Assembly (NCBI GenBank): GCA_015039365.1
Contig: WION01000450.1
Location: 1 to 42,896 of the forward strand
DNA: 42,896 nt
Reading direction: 5' to 3'
From: Amanita rubescens
Taxonomy: Eukaryota > Basidiomycota > Agaricomycetes > Agaricales > Amanitaceae
The first letter of the stretch is position 1; each line of letters opens with the position of its first letter. Position numbers and translations under genes: made by a program. The notes under the pieces were generated by a model that searched no databases, was not told where the DNA came from, and was given only the letters and a program-made list of their open reading frames with translations. Below are positions 1-11,092 of this stretch, piece after piece.

Positions 1-616
1 CAAGGAAAACCGGAGAGAAGAGCAAATCCACGTACTTTTGTGTCATTTGAGGATCGGAACTTGAGAGCGTCACGCCGGCAGCTGCAACCGCCAACGTGGA
101 CGCAGAAGCGAGCGCCCTTCCTGCGCGCGGCTATAATGCTTGGTTTTCAGCTACTTCTATTCATCATTGAGGCGGTTCACAAACCTTTGGGAACGCCCTA
201 AACATGGGGTTGGTATTCGCGTGTATTCACGTCCGCGCCGACGGGTGCAAACGGAAGTTACCGAGAAACCCGTTCACGTGACATGCCATGCAATTGCGAA
301 GGTTCTCTCAGAGAGCATAGGAGCTCGTGATGACGAGCGGATGACAATCAGCGTGAATGTATACGAGAATCGTGTTATCGTTAGACGGATTCTACGCAAC
401 GAAAGGGCCAGGGCGGTTAGAAGCTGCCTCTGAATGGCGAATCTCAGCTACAAGGGGTATGATCGAAATAGCTGCATCATGCATGCAAAGTATTACGAGG
501 AGTGAACTTGGCATGTTCGGACGAGGCCGCTGTAGATCAAAAAACGAATGGATTGTAATCTTATAAGGAGAGACACTGGAGAGACTCGGACTCGAGCGTG
601 ACATTACAGACAAACT
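1..616. other. No supported gene; upstream flank of the Mug135-like gene
   Basis: I see no convincing coding signal here; the open frames are short and unrelated to each other. A stretch at about 165-195 containing AACCTTTGGGAACGC recurs near 3182-3212, so this flank and the flank downstream of the second secreted-protein gene share a short piece of sequence. Confidence 0.5.
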
Positions 617-1415
617 ATGGCGTTGCAACTACCCCCACCACCTCGCGATCCCCGTGTTCACCTTCCCCAGCTCCCGCTCACCCTCCAACCCTCGACAACA
701 TCTACGAAGCTCACCGATATACCGTTCGTATTATGCAAAGCAAGAGCAAGTTGATTATTCATTTCGCCAGTGCAATGCTGACCATGTCACGCCATCTAGG
801 AAGCGCGGAGCCTGATTGTGCGACCGTTGATGATGTGGGACGTGCAATACTCTACGAAAGTTTCTGCGGCGCAAATTGCTTCTGCTGCTGCCATTGGTCC
901 TGGTTTGTGAAAAGTTCTTCGCCCGATGTGTGTTGAAAACTTTCGCTATTGAAGCTGTAGCGCCTCCCTGGTTTGCGCCGGTTCAGCAGCAACAGCTGAA
1001 CGGTATTCAACAGGAGCAGAACAATATCCGACAGCAACTTAATCGGATTGATAACAAGGCATCACGAGTATGTCCGTACCGATGTCTCGACCCTCTCTTG
1101 ACCCTCTATGTGCTACCCCTAGGCTCTCAATGCTACAAATGAAGATGGATTAATCTTCCCCTTTGAAATCGTCCTTTTTGTGGACGGAACAAATCCTACG
1201 GCACCTCCTGTTCGTACTTTTTTGCTTGATGATGGACATTGATGACCCTTGACAAATAGCATAACCTTCCCGCTCTTACTTCAACTGCAATCATTGACGC
1301 TCTGCAGGGGGTTCAGATTACTGAATATCTCAACGGTTATGGTATTCCGGTACCGCATCTCGTTGCTGAAAGCCGCCGCATCCTCAGTGCTTACCTTGGA
1401 TGCAGACAGCTATAA
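617..1415 (+). pseudogene. Mug135-like C-terminal domain protein, probably frameshifted
   Basis: The 3' half is clear. An exon after the AG at 960 encodes APPWFAPVQQQQLNGIQQ and a coiled coil. It is followed by LNATNEDGLIFPFEIVLFVD and, after an intron ending at about 1250, by LPALTSTAIIDAL and ITEYLNGYGIP, with a stop at 1413-1415. This pattern (polar helix, 'PFE(I/V)V.FVDGT.PT', 'LP.LTS...I..L', '..Y..GY..P') matches, from memory, the fungal Mug135-like C-terminal domain, named after a meiotically upregulated S. pombe gene. The 5' half starts MALQLPPPPRDPRVHLPQLP at 617. It continues coding-like (PPTLDNIYEAHRYTV, then FASAMLTMSRHL) only in the frame shifted by one, then returns to the first frame before the intron at 903-960. 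Two compensating frameshifts, or an intron I cannot resolve, are needed. Function is unknown. Confidence 0.55.
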
Positions 1416-1554
1416 ACACATGGATTATTATCATTCACACATACATAGCGATACTTCAGCCATTTGCACCACATTACCTACCATTACTTAGTGATACATT
1501 ATTGACAACAAGTATTCCAAATCTAAAACAGCTGAGCAGATTTCAACCTGGGCA

Positions 1555-2847
1555 TCACATCTCAGAAGTGAACGCATCCAAAAATGCCGAAGCCCAGGTG
1601 GGCCAAGCGTCCTTCTTCCTAGCCTCAATATCCTCTTCGATTTGTACGAAAGCTCCGGTAGCTCCCTCGACAGTAGCAAACTCAGTGCATACCCGGTCTT
1701 CGGGTACACCGTTGATCAACCTTCCAACAATATCCTTCGTACCGGTGAGACTACACGTCGAATGAGGCGATGTCGGAATAGTCACGTTCCACCATTCAAA
1801 TTGTTCCCGGAGCTCAGCAGCCAGCCGATGCACAGGAAAATCATCATGGTCACAGTCATCGTACCATAATTGGCTTGCCGGATCACGTCCCTAGATGTGA
1901 AAAAAAACGGTTAGCTTTGAGCATTAACTGGGAATGGAGAGACGTGCCTAACCCAGCTGAGAGGAAAATTTGCTCCCCTTTACACGTCGTCTTCGCCTTA
2001 CCATTGAACTGAATGTATGCGCACGATCCGTCAACATCGGTATCGATACATCCTCCTCCACCATTGGGATCATTTTGCCATTTCACAATCGCAGCGTATG
2101 TTTCAAACATCATCTCTCCCTATTAAATAAACAGATGAGCAGATTTAAACACAAGACTCCATCAGCGCAACGAACCTTATCATGTGTAGCATCCGTTTTC
2201 AAATACTCCGTCTTTGATTTCGGATCAACAACACAATCCGTAGGCTCGAGGAACGCCTTCCGAGACCGTCCAGGGATATACAAACTCTTCGCTCCCGTCT
2301 GTTCGAAAACATACGTAGCCTGTGCCGCCGTATAGAGGTCATAAACCGGATGAGGCGCCGACAAGTGCACACTCGTCCCAACCACCCCATTCGGATTCTT
2401 CCGGATGGGAACGACGAAAAGTCCCCAGCCTTTTCCGTATTCCTCGCCGTCGCCATGATCCCCGCGACGATGGACGGTGTCAACTTCCACCAAGGCGCAA
2501 AACTTCCCATTGTCCACTTCCGTCACAGTATATATGCCTTGCAGTTCGTGCGGAATACTCTCCCGGATAGTATAACAATCAGGGTGTTCGTAGTCCTCCG
2601 CGTTTAATAGGGAGGTTACGACGTCTCGCCATGCGGTCCTTTGTTGATCAGTTGGCTGGATGGCTGTATATGTCTCTGAAGTGAGGTTGCCTTGGATGAT
2701 CAGCGAGAGGTGGTCTGCTAGGAGGGATGATAGGTCCTGAGTCCGAATCGCCGCTGGGTGTGGTATCGGTACATTGGGGGCTCCCCCGATCCAGGGAAGA
2801 GTTGTGAAAGAGGACAGTAGAACCGTCACGAAGGAGGGAAGAACCAT
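1555..2847 (-). CDS. Secreted protein of unknown function, copy 1 (possibly decaying)
   Basis: There are three exons on the minus strand: 2847-2176, 2119-1948 and 1890-1555. The protein begins with a hydrophobic, signal-like segment (MVLPSFVTVLLSSFTTLPW). It carries the family pattern APHPVYDLYTAAQA, TGAKSLYIPGRSR, TDATHDK and CAYIQFNGK, with conserved cysteines near the end (CSLTGTKDIVGRLINGVPED). It resembles a secreted agaricomycete family without an established name. The spaced His/Asp motifs recall metal-dependent amidohydrolases, but that is only an inference. Copy 2 lies directly upstream on the same strand. Two oddities mark this copy. The third exon does not join in frame: the donor is GC where copy 2 has GT, and there is an extra G at the acceptor. 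The histidine of copy 2's QFHGK is asparagine here. Confidence 0.7.
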
Positions 2848-3362
2848 TTCGATAACAGCACTGTGTGTGCGACGGGTATGCTTAAATGGGGAAGAAAACT
2901 CGAGCGGGGTTAAGACGCTACCCTCCTTGTTCGTCTCCGGCCTTTACGTGGAACCGAATAACGAATGAACATGAGGTAAAGAACCGCCGAAGCTAGCCTT
3001 CAATTATACGTTAAAAACATCAGAAATTCAGGGGCCCTTGATTTAATTTGTATCCCGTGGTCTGCCGTACTTTCACTTTTCCAATTTGGTGATCCGGAGA
3101 AAAGATAGTCTCTGAGTCATGTTGAGCGTATAACAACGACTAGGGTGCCTGCACAGTTATTGATCTTTTATTCAACATTGAAGAAACTTACGAACCTTTG
3201 GGAACGCTTGAGTTTACTCTCAAGGCATCGCCGAGTGGCAGTGCCAGTTATTTGTCCTCGATAGATTGTTTGGTTTTACTGGTGTTGCCAAATAATCCCC
3301 TCGGCGAGAGGAAGGAGAAGAACCGGAAGGCGTTAGTGTATTGGTATTGAGCATTCCCAATT
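2848..3362. other. Intergenic spacer between the two secreted-protein genes
   Basis: This is the 5' flank of copy 1 and the 3' flank of copy 2. I see no gene. It contains the second occurrence of the short element also found near 165-195. Confidence 0.5.
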
Positions 3363-4664
3363 TCAATGTTTTTTGAACGCATCCAAAAACACCTCAACCC
3401 AAGTGTCCCAAGCTTCCTCTTTCCTAGCCTCTACATCTTGTTCGATGTGCACAAAAGATCCGGTGGCTCCTTCCGTAGTGGCAGAATCTGTACAAACCCG
3501 ATCTTCAGGTACACCATTTATCAGCCTCCCCACAACGTCCTTTGTCGCTGTCAGGCTACATGACGAATGGGGTGATGTTGGCATAGTCACGTTCCACAAG
3601 GGGAAGCGCTCCTTGAGGTGGGTGGATAGCCGATGAATAGGGAAATGATCATGAGCGTGATCAGTGTACCACGATTCACTGGCAGGATCGCGTCCTATAT
3701 GTGATAGGTAGTTAACTTGGGCATTATTGTCAGCAGAAACGCGTACCTAATCCAGCTGAGAGGAAAATCTGTTCCTTTCTACACGTCCGTTTTCCCTTTC
3801 CGTGGAACTGAACGTATGCACATGACGCTGACCCTGTGTCCGCATCCTGACAGCCTCCCCCACCACTCGGGTCGTTTTGCCAATCCAGGATTGCCCTATA
3901 GGTTTCGAACAGCATCTCTCCCTGCAAGCAGATCAGATCAACCATCGGTTCGTGAGCAAAGCATAAACACAACCAACCTTATCATGTGTGGGATCTGTTT
4001 TCCAGTACTGGCTTTTCGACGTGTTCGCAACACAATCGGTCTCCTCGAGAAACGCTTGGCGAGATCGTCCAGGGATATACAAACTCTTCGCTCCCGTGTG
4101 TTCGAAAACATGCGCAGCCTGGCCCGCCGTGTATAAATCAAAAACCGGATGGGGAGCCGCCAGGTGTAGAGTCGTTCCTAGTGCGCCATTTCCGTATTTT
4201 CCGGTGGGTACGACGAAAATACCCCAGCCTTTTCCGTACTCCTCGCTGTCCCCACGACGGACAGTGCCAACTTCGACCAACGCGCAGAGCTTGCCGTTGT
4301 CCAACTCCATGACGGTGTAGATTCCTTGCAACGCGTCGGGGATAGCCTCCTGGATGGAAAAACAGGCAGAGCTCCCGCCGCCAGCAGCTACGTTCAACAG
4401 GGAGGTCACGACGTTGCGCCATGAGACCCTTTGTAAAGGTGTAGGTTGGATTGCTGCATATGTGTCCAGTGTGAGGTTGCTTTGGATGATCAACGAAAGG
4501 TGGTTTGCCAGGAGAGATGATAAATCTTGAACCGGAGTCTGTACTGGGAACTGGTGACTGGGTGAAGAAGTTGTCGGCACGTTGGGGTTGTCAAAGGGGT
4601 ATCCCAAGAACGAGGGTGTCGTAAAACAGGACAGCAGGGCGGTTACGAAGGAAGAAAGGATCAT
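3363..4664 (-). CDS. Secreted protein of unknown function, copy 2
   Basis: Three exons, 4664-3978, 3921-3747 and 3694-3363, join in frame with canonical introns (GTTGGT..CAG and GTACGC..TAG). I start at 4664 (MILSSFVTALLSCFTT) rather than at the longer open frame from 4853, because this start aligns with copy 1 and gives an N-terminal secretion signal. Motifs in order are APHPVFDLYTAGQAAHVF, TGAKSLYIPGRSR, TDPTHDKGEMLF, CAYVQFHGKGK, FLSAGLGRDPAS and a C-terminal NGVPEDRVC. It is similar to copy 1 along its whole length, so the pair is a tandem duplication. Copy 2 keeps the reading frame and the FHGK histidine and is probably the working copy. The enzymatic activity, if any, is unknown; a metal-dependent hydrolase is a guess from the spaced His/Asp motifs. 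Confidence 0.8.
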
Positions 4665-4893
4665 TTTCGAAAGAAATAGAGATATCTGCGATACAGTGTT
4701 GGTGGATGGATCTTTTGAATGAATGTAGGACTCACGTATGCCGTCAAAGTGGAAGGGCTTGATAGCAGATGAACACATCCAAAGAAAGGAGAGCGGGACT
4801 GCGAGAGGGAAAATTCGAAGAGTTAGTTGTTTGAGACCTATCGACGGCCTCACGCTCGAAAGAAAGACATGAAGGGTAGAAAGTTGAAAAATA

Positions 4894-4980
4894 TTCGGAT
4901 ACGGGGAATCGAACCCCGAGCTGCCGCGTTCAGTCTCTCACGGTGAGAGGCGGCAATGTTAGCCTTTACACCATATCCGA
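4894..4980 (-). tRNA. tRNA-Glu (CTC anticodon) with intron
   Basis: The minus strand reads a 7-bp acceptor stem TCGGATA/TATCCGA, a D arm with GGCTAAC, an anticodon stem TGCCGC/GCGGCA around the loop CTCTCAC, and a T arm GGGGTTCGATTCCCC. An insertion of about 15 nt sits one base 3' of the anticodon, the usual place for a nuclear tRNA intron. The mature core matches the two other intact tRNA-Glu genes in this window. A in place of C in the D loop (GTAAAGG) is the main difference. Confidence 0.9.
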
Positions 4981-5315
4981 TATGGTAAGTCCTTCGTATA
5001 GCCCCCCATCTGATGAATGACTCGATCTACCCTCGACTCTCGAGTCAACTTCACGTTTTACGTTTGGACTGTCCAAAATTGAAAAGAGGAAAGCGTTTGC
5101 TGGAATTTGTGCATAAAACTTCAGGTGCTACTAATCCGAGGTGATAATAATTTCAACCTCCATGCGTTTGAAAATTGATGGCTCCCTCTACGGCTTTTAG
5201 GTACTACATCCTCAAGCAGGCTGGCATCAAAACTCCGTACAACTGATCATTTCTATCCGAACACCGGCAGTTGATCCGACTCAACCGATCACGAACCACG
5301 ACCTGCTAAATATGT

Positions 5316-5322
5316 TATATAA
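5316..5322 (+). promoter_or_regulatory. TATA box of transporter copy A
   Basis: TATATAA lies 118 bp upstream of the chosen ATG, followed by a pyrimidine-rich stretch. The position fits a fungal core promoter, but no transcript evidence is available. Confidence 0.45.
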
Positions 5323-5439
5323 ACCTCATTTTTCTGCATTGTGCCGGCAGGGACAGGGCGATCTAAATCGCTTCCCCCTCTTTGCTCCCCACCACTGTTT
5401 TTGTAAAACTTGGGCGCTGTCAACAATCAAGGCCACAGA

Positions 5440-6927
5440 ATGCTACGAGCCCTAGTCAAGAACAATGCCGGTCTCCTCCTGGTCGTAGCGTCCGAAGTGT
5501 TCTTTGTATTCATGAATGTATCAGTCAAGGTTCTCACGACAGACGGAGAGTCTGAGGTTTCTATTTTGGAGGTATCTTTCTATCACAGGTCTTTTTTACG
5601 TACCAGATCCTTACCCGAGTTCCTTAGATTATATTGCTCAGGATGGTGAGGTCTGAAATATATAGAGGAACAGGCTAAACATAAAATTGTGCTACGAAGA
5701 TTGTAACTTATGTTTTCTCGGTTGCGTATATGTGAGTCCTGACCCGAGTTAGCTAACACAAGCGAACTCACCCAGGATAAGGTATTGCTCAGGAATAAGC
5801 GATCCAATCCTCGGCCCACCGGGGGTTCGGTTGTTACTTATGAGCCGTGGTTTTTTTGGGTATGCACTGAATTCGAATCGTTGATGATAGCTTACTATTT
5901 TCTAAGATTTATTGGTCTCTTCGGGATCTACTACACACTGCAATTCCTTTCGCTCTCCGATACCATTGTCCTTACTTTCCTTGCGCCGTTATGCACAGCA
6001 ATTGGAGGTTCAATCCTTCTCAAGGAGAGATTCAGAAATGGAGAAGCATTGGCAGGGAGTTGCGTGCACCTATCATCTATTTTGGTTTTAAGATGCTCAC
6101 GTCGTTCCAGTGGTTTGTCTACTCGGCGTTGTTCTGATAGCTCGACCACCGTTCATCTTTGGTTCCGATGATCATCCAAATGAGAAAGACTTAGGGGCAG
6201 TGATTGAAAATGGTGTGACCGCAGAACAGCGGATGGCTGCTGTTTGGTGTGTGTTCCCGTTATTATCTATCAAGTTTTGGGCTCACCCTGGCTATAGCGT
6301 TTCTCTAATTGGTGTCATCGGGGCTGCCGGTGCATGTAAATCTAAATCCGTATCCTTCAAGTGGTCCTATGAATTAACTGCGTTGCTCAGTCATTTCAAT
6401 CCGCGCAATAGGAAAGCGTGCCCATCCCCTCCATAACATGGTCTATTTTTCTTTTTGGAGCATCGTTGTGTCTTCCGTTGCGTGAGTTCATTGTCGAAGT
6501 TATATTCCCTTCTATTTCTGACATGACTAGCTTAATCGCAACACGTACTCCCATCATCATCCCAAGACAGAAGCTATTTCTCGCCATGCTTTCCCTGATC
6601 GGCGTCTTTGGATTTATCGCCCAAACGCTCATGACCATGGGCTACCAAATTGAAGCGGCAGGCAGAGCCTCCATGGGTGTATACACCCAAATGATTTTTG
6701 GAGTGATTTTAGAACGACTTGTGTTTGGGACTGTACCAGGTCCTTTGTCGATTCTTGGGACATGTCTAATTCTGGGTTCAGGGTTGTATGTTACGATGGC
6801 GAAGGCGACGGAGGGAAACGGCGCTAGTACCGACGGCAAGATCGCATTACCGGAAGGGGAGGATGTCGAGAATGGCCCGACTTTATTTGAACCATACGAG
6901 GACGGGGATATGGATACCAACGAATGA
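5440..6927 (+). CDS. EamA/DMT-superfamily membrane transporter, copy A
   Basis: Nine exons (5440-5571, 5628-5645, 5700-5731, 5776-5859, 5907-6058, 6111-6246, 6298-6335, 6391-6481, 6531-6927) sum to exactly 360 codons, with every intron GT..AG. The 359-residue product is highly hydrophobic, with about ten membrane segments in two repeats, as in EamA (DUF6) transporters of the drug/metabolite superfamily. Characteristic pieces are GPPGVRLLLMSRGFFGF, LSLSDTIVLTFLAPL, LLGVVLIARPPF, ISIRAIGKRAH and GYQIEAAGRASMGVY. The tail is acidic (YEDGDMDTNE). The substrate cannot be told from sequence. Exon 2 is only 18 nt. A paralogue follows at 8591-10153. The gene looks intact. Confidence 0.88.
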
Positions 6928-8590
6928 ATGTCGAAGCGAATAAACTTGGGAGTCTGAAAATTTATAACTTACCCCAATTAGAAGTGATGAAAAGAAACAG
7001 ATGAAAACGTCCATGACGAGGTCCCGTACATCGACTCTCCTGGTGTTCAGCAGACACACTTCATCAAAAAGATGTTATGTGGTTCTTGAATCACATTCCA
7101 GGCTACAATAGCTGATGATCTCGAGCTGCTGCTCTCCATGACATTATCCTGACCGAGCAAGTAGCCGCAAAGGTGACACCAGTAGGAAGTTCTCTGCAGT
7201 TCGAGACGCCGAATCCCAATCAGCATAAAAACATATACTGAGTCTGAGCGGCTTTCCACGTTCTTCGCCAGCAGCAAGAATTTCCGCTTGTCAACCGGTC
7301 CATAGTAGCCTACCTACCCGCCCGCGAACCTTATTCTCTCGACACGGCAATTGGGTTTCATACGGCACATTGGAACCGTAATCCCGCGTCTAGAAGAAAG
7401 CGGACTTACTGGGGCAATAGAGTGTGTCAGTGATTTACTGTTTAGAGGTTGAATCAACGTACGTAATTTTTATTTGTTACGTTACCGATGCCCAAACATA
7501 TATCATAGAGGTCACCTCTTGAATAGTTGCTTGCCAGAGCTTGGGATGTGCTGGATGCTGTTCAGGCCAGTACAACCATAGACAAATATGCCGCAAGTGC
7601 TGTGGGGAACACCAGCGTCGAGGACATTAATAGATCCGCAGCCAGCGGATAGCGAGATGGGCGTCGCTGATCAAGGTACGCGTCATGATAACAACGCAAG
7701 GTGACATCGTGAATGACGTTAAAGGCCACTTTAGGGATTTGAATGCACGTAAGTGAGTAGGAACTCACTCGGGCCACCAAGTTCGCCTCCGGGCTTGGTG
7801 AGAAACTGACAAAATCATTGGAGTGGCATATGGGCTTGAGTGCCGATTCGACTAAGTAGCTTTTAATGGTTGCACGTACCATTTACGTACTGAAGTGGTT
7901 GACAGTGACTCGATGGTGCGAAAATGATCATCGAAAATGATCATGACAGGAATCGGGGCCCGAGGTGACGCGGTTAACTCCTTCTAATGAGAGGCGGCGA
8001 TGCTAGTCTGACACCGTATCCGAAGAAGTGTTTAATACTCGTTTGCTTTCTGCGGCACAATAACATACCCGTCTCAAGTTTCTATCTAGGCTGATCGACT
8101 CCACAGTCGGCTCTGGCACGGATCTGGCACCAGTGTGAGAACCATGCTAAACCGAATAAGATCCTAGTATCTTATCTTATCTTGCGGCCTCGCCTTGGCG
8201 CTTAGTGCAGCATCAACGTACTTACCACTGGCATTATCCACACGCCATCCTCAATTTATCCGCATTGCCCCCCTGGATTGGATCAATGAACTGAGTGTGA
8301 CTATCTTGCGAGTAGCCGTGCCAACGGTTAGTGCCATCAGTGGTGTCACCGCTGGCAGCTTGCATAATTGCTCACAAGCTCGTCTAGGAACAAAGCTATG
8401 TATCATGCCCTAAATTCGGCCGCCCCGGACCACCTTTTTTTCGGTTCAAGTTATTTCTGGCTATCCCCCGCTCGCCTATAATTAAGGAACTGTTGAACCG
8501 AATAGCAAGGCCTCAATCAATTTCCTCGTTGTTTCGCTCATAAAACCCCAGCGAATGCTAGCTATCCAGTTGAACGACTTCAAAACATAA
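6928..8590. other. Spacer between the transporter copies; no supported protein gene
   Basis: Apart from the tRNA relic at 7946-8023 I see no defined feature. Frames at 7562-7882 (-), 7540-7670 (+) and 8195-8413 (+) are short, lack a supportable start and match nothing I recognise. The spacer is long compared with other gaps here. Confidence 0.45.
7946..8023 (-). pseudogene. tRNA-Glu pseudogene
   Basis: The minus strand keeps the 5' half of the tRNA-Glu genes (TCGGATACGGTGT, then CGCCGCCTCTCA including the CTC anticodon) and a trace of the T arm (CTCGGG, CGATTCC). The 3' acceptor strand TATCCGA is lost, the anticodon stem no longer closes and the B box is altered. It lies between the duplicated transporters, so it may be a leftover of the duplication that also involved the tRNA at 4894-4980. 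Confidence 0.75.
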
Positions 8591-10153
8591 ATGTTGCGAG
8601 CTCTAATCAAGAATAATGCTGGCCTCTTCCTGATCGTCGCATCGGAAGTGTTCTATGCGCTCATGAATGTATCAGTCAAGGTTCTTACGACACACTGGCA
8701 AGAAGAGTTGCAAGTTCCCGTTTTGGAGGTATTTTTATAACAAATCAAATCCCGTACAGTTTCTTACTTACGTTTCCAGATTATATTGCTCAGGATGGTG
8801 AGTTCTGATGATTACCCGATATCCCAGGAATGAGCTTACTTACGTTTCCAGATTATATTGCTCAGGATGGTGAGTTCTGATGATTACCCGATATCCCAGG
8901 AATGAGCTAAACATAAAATCGTCTGAAGATCGTAACATACGTTTTCTCTGTTGTGTACATGTAAGTCTTAATTCGACGCCTAATACCATCGAACTTATCC
9001 AGGGAAAGGTTATGCGCGAAAATAAACCAGCCAATCCTGGGCCCACCTGGCGTTCGATGGCTGCTCATGAGTCGTGGTTTCTTTGGGTAGGCACTGAATT
9101 CAAATCATTGACGACCGATGATAACCACTCACTCTACCCCAAGATTCGTTGGTGTCTTTGGAATCTATCACGCATTGCAATACCTTTCGCTCTCCGATTC
9201 CATCGTCCTTACTCTCCTCACGCCCTTATCCACGGCCGTCGGTGGCTTACTTTTTCTCGAGGAGAAATTCAGCAGGCGAGAAGCATTGGCAGGGAGTTGC
9301 GTATATTTACCAACCATTTTTGACTTTAAATAAGATGCTGACCTTCTTTTTTCGTTCTAGTCGTCAGTCTAATTGGCGTGATTTTGATCGCTCGGCCTTT
9401 TGGACTCGACGGGCACACTAACAGAAACGATGATGACGAGAGCATAGGACAGCGGACGGTGGCTGTTTGGTGCGCTCTTGCCTCATTCTTTATACTTTTC
9501 CAGGCTTAAACTTGATGTAGCACGGCTTTACTTAGCGTCCTTGGAACTTCCGTCGCATGTAAATCAAATTTCTTATCTATAAAATGGCGCTATAATTGAC
9601 AGCATTATCTAGACATTTCAATACGAGCGATAGGAAAGCGTGCTCATTCCCTCCATAGCATGACCTATTTCTCTTTTTGGAGTGTCGTTATGTCTTCTGT
9701 TGTGTAAGTTTCTCTCACGTCGAATTCTCCAGTATATCTGACACGGCCCCCAGCTTGATCGCAACACGTACACCCATAGTGATCCCCAGACAAGAGTCAT
9801 TTGTCTACATGCTCTTCCTGATTGGCATCTTTGGATTTATTGCCCAAACGCTCATGACCATTGGTTACCAAATTGAAGCGGCGGGTAGAGCTTCGATGGG
9901 TATATACTCCCAAGTGGTTTTCGGAGTAATTTTGGAACGCCTTGTGTTTGGGACTGTGCCAGGCCTTTTGTCGATTTTGGGGACGTGTTTGATTTTGAGT
10001 TCGGGTTTGTATGTAACGATGACGAAGGCGAAAGAGGGAGGGGTCGATTCTACTACATACGGCAAGATCGCATTACCAGAAGGGGAGGATGTCGAGGCAG
10101 GTTGTGCCTTACCTGAACCGTACGAGGATGGTAATATGGAGGACGATAGATGA
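8591..10153 (+). CDS. EamA/DMT-superfamily membrane transporter, copy B
   Basis: Its gene structure parallels copy A: 8591-8728, 8852-8869 (or 8780-8797), 8929-8960, 9003-9086, 9144-9295, 9361-9469, 9521-9558, 9613-9703 and 9754-10153. Used with one version of exon 2 this is 354 codons in frame. Protein landmarks match copy A: MLRALIKNNAGLFLIVASEV, GPPGVRWLLMSRGFFGF, YLSLSDSIVL, ISIRAIGKRAH, GYQIEAAGRASMGIY. For exon 7 I chose the acceptor at 9520, which restores the 38-nt length seen in copy A. The 18-nt exon 2 is present twice with its own splice sites. The C-terminal tail diverges but stays acidic. The gene looks functional; the substrate is unknown. Confidence 0.87.
8763..8906 (+). repeat. 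72-bp perfect tandem duplication containing a mini-exon
   Basis: Bases 8763-8834 are repeated exactly at 8835-8906. Each unit holds the acceptor TTTCCAG, the 18-nt exon at 8780-8797 or 8852-8869, and the donor GTGAGT. Copy A of the gene has only one such exon (5628-5645). Perfect identity points to a recent event. Confidence 0.95.
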
Positions 10154-11092
10154 AAGCGAAGGGTTCGAAATTCTATGCCAATTCGAATTACTAGTGGTAA
10201 CCTCGAGCCTCGCTATAGATCGTGCGGAGAGCGACCGACATTTTCCTAGCCAGGAAAGGTTCAAGGTCGCCAAATCATTGGGAAGTCTCCGTTGCTGTTG
10301 TCAGTATTCTTCGCCGTTGCTGCCACTGCTCCCGTCGACGCAATTTCTTCGGCCAATCACCGCATTTTCAAGCTAGTAGGCTCTAGGTGTCTATGCACTC
10401 ATCATAAGCAATGTACGATTCAAACTCAATCGATACGTATGGGCATGCACGACGCGCTGAATATGACGATGAATAGACCGGATTGCACCAGCAAATTAAG
10501 ACAATCGTCACGTTGTCAAGCAGGGCAGTAACTGGGCGAACCGAGTTTAACTCAATGATAGGTAGACAAAATCATGTCCCACCAGGATTGATACGGCATG
10601 GTTTTTGTAAGGCTTCAGCGATGTAACATGGGCTCTGACCCGTCGGATTGAATGCCTACGACTAGTCAGCATTGAATTAGTGACAAACATTTCCCCGCTT
10701 GTAATTCCCAATCTTGCAGTCTGCTTCAGAGCTATTCTGAGAAATGACGGCAAGAGCCACTGCCAGAGTAAACCAGAACACGCAGTGTATCACGACTCTA
10801 CGGGCGGGGGCAGAAGAGGAGGGATGTGATGAGCATGTACCGGTTAGCCGGAGGGAACTGTGTACGTGCGTTATAGAGAGGAAAGAACTGTTTTATTTAT
10901 CACCGTGGGATTGAGGGAGTAAACAGATTTAGTACTCTGAATGAAAATTATCCGACTGCCTCAAAAGAGAGGGAGTAGGGCATTTCCGGAAGGCAACAGA
11001 GAGCTAGTAACATCTATAGCACCTAGTACCTGGAGCGCTTAAAGTTAAACGTGGTGGCTATGTGGCCGTGAGGGACGTCACACAGTAATGAT
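10154..11092. other. Intergenic region before the TFIIIC gene
   Basis: No supportable gene or RNA. Open frames are short and have no recognisable sequence. The 3' end of transporter B and the promoter of the TFIIIC gene must lie here. Confidence 0.5.

Noticed and set aside
3933..4853. Start of secreted-protein copy 2 at the far upstream Met (4853)
   Set aside because: The extension has no counterpart in copy 1, and the start at 4664 gives a clean signal segment aligned with copy 1.
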